Assembly: GCF_000090795.2 (NCBI RefSeq) | Contig: NW_003546310.1 | Coordinates: forward strand, 253,749 to 302,837 | Reading direction: 5' to 3' | Source: Amphimedon queenslandica | Lineage: Eukaryota; Porifera; Demospongiae; Haplosclerida; Niphatidae | DNA: 49,089 bases | In this document: positions 32,906 to 42,444 of the stretch, piece by piece | Position numbering within the stretch: the first letter of the stretch is position 1 | How the letters are laid out: each line of letters opens with the position of its first letter | Program-made: the position numbers and the translations under genes | The notes under the pieces: generated by a model | What the model was told of the DNA's origin: nothing | Database searches by the model: none | Seen by the model: only the letters and a program-made list of their open reading frames with translations

Positions 32906-33796
32906 AATCTAATCTGTGCCAGTCAGCAGCACATGATTATGCATTAAAAAAGGGATAAACCTGCCACTCATAGTAGCACAGAAAAGTGTTTCCTTTTTTA
33001 ATCAGCAAAGACTGCAGGATTGACTAGAGAATTTGTGTGTTGATGAAGTTGAGTATAATAATAACATTAAAAAACCAGCACGTCGAATTGTCCCCTAGCA
33101 TAGCTGAGAGAAAGGTCAGGTGTGTTCCTCAATATTGTGTAATTATTTTATTTTCTTATGTTCTTGAAAATCATTTTATTGTACAAATAAAAAGGTATAC
33201 AAATTTTAATTCAACAAAAGGTACACAAATTTTAGTTAATTTTCAACTTTTCTCATTACATTGTAGGTATTTTAATTAATAACTTTTAAAACCAAATCAA
33301 GGAACTGTTTCTGTGATGGATAATCAAACTCTACATTGCGTAAGTACATCAATATGTACAAGAAAATGAAAAAAATTGGGGTGATTTCAAAGCAAATTTT
33401 TGGAATCTGAGGTGGATTGTCAAGGTTATATCTGATATAGTTTTTTTTAGACACAATTGGTCTATAGTTATTTGTTACTAATACATACACTAAGACTTCC
33501 AGTATCAGTATTATTTGTTTCAACATTCTTTTATTCTTTTGTCTTTCTTTCTCATACATTGATTTGTCTAAATGAGACAACACAACTGCCAATGTTCCGT
33601 TTTTATGCCATTAATTTTGTTTCTAAGATTTTAGTGTCACCAATGTCATTTGATGTCTCTGGTACGTGTTTTAGGAGTCGTTAGTGTCTTTAGTATAATG
33701 ACTAATTAGTGTCTCTTAGCACATAGTGTTTAACAATTTCATAAGGAAAGTACAGGTTACAGTGAAAATTGCTTAATTGAGCTTTGACATTCTGGC
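32906..33796. other. Spacer between Helentron and MULE
   Basis: A weak continuation of Helentron-like sequence (DEVEYNNNIKKPARRI, near 33040) is seen. The remainder is AT-rich, with open frames on both strands that lack motifs. No hairpin-like Helitron terminus was identified. Confidence 0.35.
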
Positions 33797-36150
33797 TCTT
33801 GCTAATTGAGTATGTTGCTCTCTTTGTGAGAAGAAATATGCTGCAAAAAGGCTGTGTCACGAAAAGTATTGAATTGTCATCCTGATGATTTCAACAATGG
33901 ATATCTGCTGTGCCCACTTTGTGATGTAAAGTAAGTTTTGTACTACCTTAAGGAGACAATTATTAGCTTATTTAAGTGGTTTTTATGGGTCAGAAGAGGA
34001 TAGTAACTCTTGTTCAGTATGGTGACAGCATGACAGAAATGGAAGTTATATATTTGTACTTCTACTGCTACCCTTCTGGTGAATTTCATGGCACAGAAAG
34101 TGTTCAGAGAAAAATTAAAGTACAGAACACATCAAAAATAGGAGCAATGTGCATAGGACACAAAAAATGGAAGGGAATATTACAGATGGATCATGCTATG
34201 ATTAATACTGCCAAAGCCACTGTGGGCACAATATAGATTTAGCACACATCTGCTTTCCACCAAGTTCACGAGCACATACTATGCCCAGTTAAAAGGCTTA
34301 TCGATTGATAGCTTTATGGATTCAATTTGTGATGTGTAACTTTCAGAAAGAGTGAAGCGCAAACGTCTTGTTGTAAAAAAAGACATACAAAACATTTTCA
34401 AAATTCTAAACTTAGCCAATATCAAGAAACATAAGCATGAGCATGTCTCTGTGGGTGCTTGAAGCAATAGATTAAGAATATAATGCTGTCCTCATATACT
34501 AGCCACAAGGAATGGAAAATGTAATTGTTGGAGATATTGACAATATGGCGAGAGAAAGCTTCTTAGTACTTGCAATGCGGACTGAATTCCAGAGAGATGC
34601 TATGAAGATTGGAAATGGAAAGGAAGTTTGTACGGATGCTACACATGGCACAAATGTCTACAATTTTCTGTTAATTACAGTAATGGTAATTGACAACTCT
34701 GGTGAAGGCATACCAGTATGATGGGCCATTACAGATAAAGAAGATTCATGCATAAGTGCAATTCTTAAGCCGCCTCTAGAGAGTGCTGGTGCTCTAACGC
34801 CACTTGTGTTTATGAGTGATGATGCTGAGCAGTATTACTGTGCTTGGTGTGGTGTTTTTTGTCCTGTCCCTAAGAAGTGTTTCTGCTCATGGCATGTTGA
34901 TATAGCCTGAAGGAAGGCTATTAATGAGCATATCAGTGGTTCAGAGCAGAAACCAGAAGTTTACCATACGCTGAGAACCCCAATTGCCTCTGTCAAAAGC
35001 AACGACATTTTTAAAAGAGAATTACCATGTTTACGTCATTATATAAAAACTGTGTAAGCTTTTAAAGGAGAACAGTAGGCATTTTGCTATCGTGTAAACA
35101 CACAACTGGACACCAGCATGCATGTGGCAGCTTTTCATAACGGCATTAAAATCCACTATTTAAAGCACAAGCAAAACAGAAGAATCGATCACATACAGCA
35201 CTTTTTTTGTAAGTACAATCAAGATTTAGTTTTGAATTATCTCAGAAAAGAAATGCTTGGCAAAAAAAATCTCTGTGAAATAAGGAAGCTTCATAAGTCT
35301 GCTGTACAGCTTTAACAGCAAGGGAATTTCGACATTGTGTCCGTTGATGATTCTTGTTGGAATGTGCAGTTGTAATCAAAACATGGAAAATGGTACAATG
35401 TCGAAAAATCAAATGATGCCACTTCATGTCTTTGTTATTTTTAATGTAATGAATGTAACATCTGTGTTCACTCATATAGTTGCACCTGCCTTAATGCTGT
35501 ACTTCATAACACCATTTGTAAAAATGTCCACTTGAAGTGTCTAGCAATGTTGGAAATATCAACTTCAGATGCTTCTGTGAGGCCACTTTGAGCTTAGACA
35601 TCTAACTACCATTACTTCAGCTGGACCTAATTCAATTGTTCCTTCAACAAATGACACAAAAAACAGAAACAGTTCTGCAGAAAATTGTCCAGTTAGTTGA
35701 ATTAAAAGATTTCATTTCAAGTGGCTATAATCAGAACTTGAATGAAGTAATAGCCATTTGTCATCGGCCAAAGCATTGTTGCAATGTAATGGGCTGGAAC
35801 ATAGTTTTAACACAAGAAACGTGCATCACCTAATTCAAATAGCACAACCTTGAAATCGTTCTATTTTACTCGAAAGAAAAAGAAAGTCTCTTTTAACCGA
35901 AGTAAAAGGCTAACTAATAATAAGCCTTTGTCAATCTATTCTAGACTCAATCACATTGACTCAGAGGTGTGTGGAATTTGCTTTCAATCCAATGGCAATC
36001 GTTTTGACTGTTGTAAAGTTGATCAAATATTATTAGTGTTTCAGATAGTTTCACTTTCTATGTGAAACAATCAACTTTACAATCCATGGTTGATGAAAAT
36101 AACTTTAAATGCTCTTCCTGTACACAATACACAACGAAACATGCACTAAT
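33797..36150 (+). pseudogene. MULE (Mutator-like) transposase with SWIM-like and zinc-binding tails
   Basis: MULE transposases are DDE nucleases. Exon-like start: CSLCEKKYAAKRLCHEKY and, after a break, LLCPLCDVK, a Cys-rich leader (33800-33930). Then FYCYPSGEFHGTE, NTSKIGAMCIGHKKW (34050-34170), ALAMRTEFQRDAMK-like residues, VCTDATHGTNVYNF (first catalytic Asp codon 34635-34637), VFMSDDAEQYYCAW (second Asp, 34818-34823), FCSWHVDIA and KHKQNRRIDHIQHF (35175). A SWIM-like CTCLNAVLHNTICKNVH lies at about 35490-35530, and a PHD-like half with VCGICFQSNG and FKCSSC at 35980-36120. At least four stops (for example 34720, 34908) and several frameshifts are present. No terminal inverted repeats were found. 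Confidence 0.8.
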
Positions 36151-36365
36151 AGTACATAAGTTTTTGTCCATTTTGTGGTGTAGTTGGCTACTATGGTCTA
36201 TAGGTGTGTTGGATAAACCCTAATATTATGTACTCTTGCTACATTGTATGCTCAATAATTTTAGCCTATTGCGAACAGCTACACCAGTAAAGGAGGTCAA
36301 TGAATCTGCATACTTGGTAACACTTAGCGAAGGTACTAGAATTTAGAAACACTATGAACAAAAAA
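36151..36365. other. Spacer before minisatellite
   Basis: No feature was seen other than AT-rich sequence. Confidence 0.4.
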
Positions 36366-37772
36366 ACACCTAAGACAGTGACCTAAAACAGCAGTAACAT
36401 AAAGATACCAGTGACATAACGACAGTAGTGAGATAAAGACAGTAGTGATACACAGACAGTAGGGACATAAACATAGCAGTGACATAAAAGCAGCAGTGAC
36501 ATAAAGACATTAGTGACAAAAAGAAGCAGTGATATGAAGATATTAGTGACGTGAAGACATCAGTGACATAAAGAGAATAGTGACAGAAAGACAGCAGTGA
36601 CATAAAGAAGCAGTGACATAAAGAGAGTAGTCACATAAAGACAGCCGTGACATGAAGACAGCAGTGATATACAGACATTAGTGACAAACATAGCAGTGAC
36701 ATAAAAACAGCAGTGACATAAAGACATTAGTGACATAAAGAAGCAGCGAGATGAAGACATTAGTGACGTAAAAACATCAGTGACATAAAGAGAGTAGTGA
36801 CAAAAAACGGCAGTGAAATAAAGAAGCAGTGACATAAAGACAGTAGTGACATGAAGACAGCAGAGACATAAAGACAGGAGTGACAAAGACAGTAGTGACA
36901 TAAAGACACCAGTGACATGAAGACAGCAGAGACATATGACTGCAGTGACATGAAGGCATTGGTTACATGAAGACATCAGTGACATAAAGACAGCAGTCAA
37001 CAGCAGTGACATGAAGACAGCAGTGACATAAAAATAGCAGTGACATTAAGACAGTAGTGACATGAAGACAGCCATGACGTAAAGACAGCAGGACATGAAG
37101 GCATTGGTTACATGAAGACATCAGTGACATAAAGACAGCAGTGACATAACGACAGCAGTGACATAAAGACAGCAGTGACATAAAGACAGCAGTGACAAAG
37201 ACAGTAGTAACATAAAGACAGCAGTGACATAATGGCACTGGTTACATAAAGACAGCAGTGACATAACGATAGCAGTGACATGAAGATAGCAGTGACATAA
37301 AGACTGCAGTGACATGAAGACAGCAGTGACAGCACTGACGGAAAGATGGTAGTGACATGAAGACAGCAGTCACATAAAGACAGCAATGACAGCAGTGACA
37401 AGAAGACAGCAGTGACATAAAGACAGCAGTGACATAAAGACAGGAGTGATGTAAAGACTGTAGTGACATAAAGACAGCAGTGACATAAAGACAGCAGTGA
37501 CAGCACTGACATAAAGACAGCAGTGACATGAAGACATTAGTGAGATGAAGACAGCAGTGACAAAAACATGAAGACAGTTGTGACATATAAACAGCAGTGA
37601 CATAAAGTCAGTGATAATGAAGACAGCAGTGACATAAAGAGAGCAGTGACAGCAGTGACATAGAGAGCAGTGACAGCAGTGACATAAAGACAGTAGAGAT
37701 ATAAAAACATTAGTAACATAAAACAGCAGTGACATGAAGACATTAGTGACATGAAGACAGCAGTGACTTGGA
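36366..37772. repeat. 17-bp minisatellite, array 1 (about 80 units)
   Basis: The unit is GACATAAAGACAGCAGT, with common variants GACATGAAGACAGCAGT, GACATTAGT and occasional shortened units. It runs for 1.4 kb. Because 17 is not a multiple of 3 and the unit has no stop on the minus strand, all three minus frames stay open and encode permutations of one 17-residue Cys/Leu/Ser/Val-rich peptide. These long open frames are a by-product of the repeat, not genes. A second array of the same unit is at 46588-46990. After this array comes CTATGGAATGCCAAAGTGG, the inverse of a motif that precedes array 2. Confidence 0.95.
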
Positions 37773-38385
37773 GACTATGGAATGCCAAAGTGGACAAAAA
37801 GAAAAATAAGTATTGTAGTACTGATGTGGCATGCGTGCGCAGCGCATGTGCACACCATAAATTATAATGCATAACCACATGATAACCATGATTATGATTA
37901 TGCAAGCATGACATGATGAGCCATGGATGGATCAAGTGTACGCGGGCAGGGCGAACTTACGTGCCACACCTCACACTTATGGTGATGAAGCTTGACTAAC
38001 ACTAATAGTTCCTATTAGTGAATTATTTTTACCTCCTAAGTAATCCCTTAGGTGTGTGATTGCCAGATTGAGTGTGTGATTGACCTAAAGCTTTCTTGTT
38101 GGTGAAATAATGGCTGAGAGAAACCAAAAAGTCACGAACTGTTAAGGACTAGTTAGCCTATTCCTCACTGAGTCCTAGTGTATGTATTTCTTTCTGTTCC
38201 GAATTATTTTATGGCTTTAAATGACCTTAATGTAGCACTGTAACCAACAAGGCGAAGACATGATGAAAGAAAGAATTGAAATAAGGATGATTTTTATCAT
38301 GTATTGCTCTTAATTAAAACTAAAACAATTTTTTAGTGCTGACTCTTTGCCACTGGACCCTCTTTTTAAATAATTAATTTAGCTA
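37773..38385. other. Non-coding spacer
   Basis: A short near-palindrome GCATGCGTGCGCAGCGCATG (37827-37850) is seen. Otherwise nothing was recognised up to the ATT-rich microsatellite. Confidence 0.35.
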
Positions 38386-38468
38386 TTGTTATTATTATTG
38401 TAATTATTAGTATTATTATTGTAATTATTTGTATTATTATTACTTTATTATTATTATTATTATTATTG
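38386..38468. repeat. ATT/TTATTG microsatellite
   Basis: Degenerate then pure ATT repeats run directly into the retroelement fragment. They may be the tail of a preceding element copy. Confidence 0.8.
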
Positions 38469-38784
38469 GGATGCTACAGTTCCAGATTCTCTTGCTCAAT
38501 CCTACAGGCCTACAGCTTTATGTGCAGTCGCTGCTTTGGCAGAGTCAAAGAAGTCTGCTAAGTATGCTGCCCTCTCATCATTCATCTTTACTCCAGTAGC
38601 AATTGAGTCTCTCGGTGCTATGGGCCATCAGTCATCATCATTTATTACATATTTGGGCCGCCGTATGCAGCATTATTCTGGGGATGACAACGCTTGCCAA
38701 TACCTGGTCCAGTGCCTCTCTGTCACTCTCCAGCGGGGAAATGCAGCCCTAATGATGGACACCCTACCATCTCCATCTTTATAA
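38469..38784 (+). pseudogene. C-terminal end of a retroelement polyprotein
   Basis: An open frame of about 105 codons reads AALSSFIFTPVAIESLGAMG, then SSFITYLGRRMQHYSGDD, and LVQCLSVTLQRGNAALMMDT before a stop. This corresponds to the segment after the reverse-transcriptase domain in many non-LTR-like retroelement polyproteins of invertebrates (form: FTP...GGMG...R.L...W.R..L...R...). The fragment is 5'-truncated; no RT motif is present. It is followed by 260 bp of TTATTG-rich repeat, which would fit a 3' tail. The exact class (LINE or other) is not determined. Confidence 0.6.
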
Positions 38785-39035
38785 CATTTATTATTTTGTT
38801 TTTGTTATTGTTCTTACTGTTGTTGCTGTTGTTGTTATTTTTGTTGTTATTATTGTTATTATTGTTGTTGTTATTGTTGCTGTTGTTATTTGTTATTATT
38901 ATTATTGTTGTTTTTATAATTATTATTGTTATTATTATTACAATTGTTATTGTCATAATTATTATTAATTTTTCTTTAATTATTGTTGTTGACTTATTGT
39001 TATTGTTGTTGTAATTGTTGCTATTAATATTGTTG
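38785..39035. repeat. TTATTG/TTGTTG microsatellite, 250 bp
   Basis: It is composed of TTATTG, TTGTTG, TTATTA and related units, directly after the stop codon of the retroelement fragment. The pattern resembles the T-rich spacers of the exon-like array at 8.3-10.7 kb, but similarity of simple sequence is not evidence of relation. Open frames on either strand here are artefacts. Confidence 0.9.
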
Positions 39036-39124
39036 CATTTTTTTAACAAAAATAAAGTTAGTGGTTAGCTAGATATGGTGCAAAACAAAGGCTATCTGAA
39101 GAAATTGCAACTTAGAAGTAAATA

Positions 39125-40460
39125 AATGATGGAGGTACTGAGCCAAAAGAGCAAGATTTAACACCCACTCAGGTGTACCTGAATGAGTACTTTTCATGCT
39201 ATAGAATTCATTTTTCAAAATCTAATTTTACCAATTCTTTTTGTCATGAACCAAATTTTTTAAAATAACAAGCAATGTTTAAACAAAAATGAAAGCCTAA
39301 TTGCAAGTGGAAATAAAATTAGTAAATTTAACATAATCATTATCCATCATTGCCTTCAAGCCAAGTGAATTTTATCATGCTTCTACTGGCCTTGAAGATT
39401 TAAATGAGGTAAATTTTTATGTTCACTTGCAATTTACTTTCATTCTTGCTTAAACATTACCTGTTAGCTATATAGGTTGGTTTATGACAAAATTTGGGAA
39501 TTTTGATGCAGAAACCCAGAGTTTTTTCTAACCTAAAAAATACCTAGCCACGCCATTCTGAGTGTGCGTTAAGGCCTGAAAAATCATGCTTCTACCTCTG
39601 TATCTCTTTCACTTTAAGCATTTTTGTCATGCAACTTTTTACATAATACAACCTACACCTATGTTAAGTACTGATGTAATTGGAGCAGCAATAGTATGGT
39701 TTTCTTACCAATAAAAAAATTAAAACTGAATTTCTGGTTTTTTATCAAAAGAATAATTTTATGATAGCATAAATTTTTTCATGATTGCATCAAAATTTTC
39801 AAATTTTATTATGGAAAACTTTTGGCAATCATAAAATTAGCCTCTTACCAAAAAACAGAAATCTTATGTTCATTTTTTAATTGGAAAGAGAACCACACTA
39901 TTGCTGCTCCAATTACTTCAGTACTTAACATAGTTGTAGGTTATATTCTGTAAAAAGGTACATGAAAAGAACCTTTAAGGTGAACGAGATACAGAGGTAA
40001 AAACATGATTTTCCAGGCACTCAGAAAGGCATGGCTAGGTACTTTTCAGGCTAGAACTCTGGGTTTCTGCATCAAAATTCACAAATTTTGTCTTAAACCA
40101 ACCTATGTAGCTAACAGTTATGTTTAGACAAAAATTAAAGTTAATTGCAAGAAAATATAAAAATGTGTCAATTTATCCTTACTTTTAACCTTCAAGGCCA
40201 GTAAAAGCTTAAAAAAATTTACTTGGCCTGAAGACCATGTTGGATAATGGTTATGTTTAAATTTACCAATTTTATTTCCACTTGCAATTTGGCTTTCATT
40301 TTAGTTTAAACATGGCTTGTTAGCTAAAAAGATTTGGTTCATGACAAAATTGGTGAAATTTGATTCAGAAAAACGAATTCTAGCATAAAAAGTACTCATT
40401 TAGGTACACTGAAGTGGGCGTTAAACCTTGCATTTTGGATCAGTTTTTGCATCATTCTTT
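39125..40460. repeat. Long imperfect palindrome, 1.3 kb
   Basis: The left end GCAAGATTTAACACCCACTC (39151) pairs with the inverse of the right end GAAGTGGGCGTTAAACCTTGC (written as GAAGTGGGCG and TTAAACCTTGC, near 40411-40431). Matches continue inward for about 630 bp per arm: GTACCTGAATGAGTAC, TTTGTCATGAACCAA, AATTGCAAGTGGAAATAAAA, GCAGAAACCCAGAG, CTACCTCTGTATCTC and GGAGCAGCAATAGT each have inverse partners. The centre is near 39790. No coding capacity. It is either a foldback transposon or an inverted duplication; arms look about 80-85% identical by eye. Confidence 0.9.
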
Positions 40461-40863
40461 ATAAGCTAAAAAGACTACATTCTTCAATTCACAGCTGAAA
40501 TTTTTGCTTTGAACCACTTGCTGTGTTTTTGATGTTATATTATATTTTTATCATTAATATCTAGATTTTAATTTTAGTGTAACTGTTTGGCAATAGAGAG
40601 ACAATAAATTTGGTGACAATAAAAAAGAACCATAATAATCGTTCTTGGTCATGGTTACTACAATTATACTTACTCAAAACTGTTTTTGTTTAAATTTTTT
40701 ATGTTGAAGGATAATTTTCACTTCAACACATGATTCGCATCATGCTTATATTAATAATAAATAATTCTGATAATCATAAAAATCAGTGCATTGCTAAAAA
40801 GTGGTTTGACTCAAGATATGAAACAATGAAGACATTCACATGATAATAAGTACAGCAAGAAAG
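40461..40863. other. AT-rich spacer before rve gene B
   Basis: No coding or repeat signal was recognised. Confidence 0.4.
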
Positions 40864-42319
40864 CTAAGAATGGTCAATACCATGCACAAATAAAATAGCT
40901 ATGGCAAAATTATGTAAGAGTGTTTCTTTAGAGAAGCCATCAGTATGTGTAAGCTGCTGCCTAAGGAGGTTTGGTTCTTCCTGTGACAAATTATCTGAAG
41001 TTTCATCTACACAAACTATATTTGAGTCATTGTCTAACAGTACAGGTTCTTCATAATCTATTTCACATCTACACCAGTTTACCTGCGAAGATAAATAACA
41101 AGTATAGTCATAACTGATTATTTACTTCATTTTCCACATATAAATTATGCTGTGGTCCACAACTACCGTTGTGTCCTGTTCTGTCCCGTTCTTCAGAAAT
41201 GATTAGCCCAACCCTCTCGAAATAAATCTAGCTGATGTTGAATGACACGTAGCATTACAAAATGTAAAGCAAGCAAATCACAGGGATCATCCACATCAAG
41301 TAGCCCCGTATCTTCCAGAAATTAAAAGAAGTAATAAAAAAGCATACACACCCTGAGAATAAGTCCCGCCACAATCTTTCAATCCTTTGATTGTGGACTC
41401 TTGGTTCAGCAATGATACCGCCTCTGCCAGGCCCACTGTCAGGATGAGATAACATATACTCGGCAATGCCAATATTTTCTCTATTGACTGTGATCCTAGA
41501 TGGAAGCCATACTCTCCAATACCTAGCTTGAAATGCTGCAAATACTGTGTCAGCACAATTATTAGTTGAAACTTTTAAAGAGGTGATAAGGCGGCTATAG
41601 CCATCAATTGAACCATGCCATCAATATGCCACAATAAATTAGGTGCTTGTACTTGATATTTTCTTCTGCATAAAACTCATCTGGCACGTCTGACTGTACC
41701 ATCTGGGTCTACTTGGTGAATAGAGTCTCAAACTACTTGTCTTCTTACTCTGATACCATAGCTTCGGAGACAACCATTTATTGTATTTTGTCCACACTGA
41801 GGGTGTGTCGTAACAATACTTCTGACAAGCACAACAAGGTCATCGTCTGTAATGGAAGTATATACATGTAGCTGTAGTTCAGCCATCCTCCTTCGAATGG
41901 TTCAACCAGAACATCCATAAAGTAATGCAATGTCTAAGACTCTAAAATTATTATCTACAATTAGATAACAATCGATCACGGTCAATTTCAACTCTGGGTC
42001 TACCAGCAGTGCGTCTCATTTGTCTACGAATTACATTTTCTGTTAAAAGGTTGATTAATAGCTGGAGACATTCAGTGACAATGGATAATTGCTGAGAGTT
42101 AAAGGAATCAAAGTAGGAATTAGCTTCAATTTCCACTAGATTGTCAAGGGCGTCCTGTAGTAGTTGAACCATATCTTCTTGTTCTTCATCCAAGTGAGCA
42201 TAGAACTGTACATTATTTTATAGGAAACTTTCCAGATGGTCCAATAATGGCTCTAATATGCTTTCCATCATCTCTTGCATCTCCTGTGCTTCTACTAAAT
42301 TTTCACCGACCTCTGCCAT
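40864..42319 (-). pseudogene. HTH + rve (DDE integrase) transposase, copy B
   Basis: ATG at 42319 opens MAEVGENLVEAQEMQEMMES. After an in-frame TAA near 42222 the frame continues through GRPRVEIDRDRLLSN, a helix-turn-helix (VLDIALLYGCSG, TIRRRMAEL), ITDDDLVVLVRSIVTTHPQ, HQVDPDGTVRRAR, NLLWHIDG, YSRLIT, then EYMLSHPDSGPGRGG and [14 protein letters not shown]. The first Asp (HID) and the final Glu (QRIE) are kept. The usual second Asp reads Asn (TVN). About 33 bp after HIDG are deleted compared with copy A, removing the YHKLIRW segment. The C-terminal exon (IDYEEPVLLDNDS) follows a short intron near 41092-41160, as in copy A. The gene shares an upstream region with HECT gene B, head to head, about 125 bp apart. 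Confidence 0.75.
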
Positions 42320-42444
42320 TGTCTTAACCTATTATCACCTGACCTATTATCTCAAATCACGTGAGAGTGAGCGAGTGATTCGCGGTCCATGTGTATGAGC
42401 ATGCTTAACTGTCTAAAACACATTTTTGTTCAGTTGACTGTTGA
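42320..42444. promoter_or_regulatory. Shared divergent promoter region, rve B / HECT B
   Basis: The two genes start in opposite directions from this 125-bp gap, so it should hold both promoters. A CACGTG E-box lies at 42359-42364. HECT copy A also has CACGTG upstream of its start (near 14275). No TATA element is convincing. Function is inferred only from position. Confidence 0.35.

Noticed and set aside
36366..37772. CRISPR-like array of short repeats, or a family of Cys-rich proteins on the minus strand
   Set aside because: Units are contiguous 17-mers without unique spacers, and open frames exist only because the unit lacks stops in all three frames.
8785..39035. Common origin of the TTATTG spacers in the exon array and the tail at 38.8 kb
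   Set aside because: Simple-sequence similarity alone does not show descent; no shared unique flanks were found.
38694..39049. Long open frames of Leu/Ile or Asn repeats
   Set aside because: They are translations of the TTATTG-type microsatellite.
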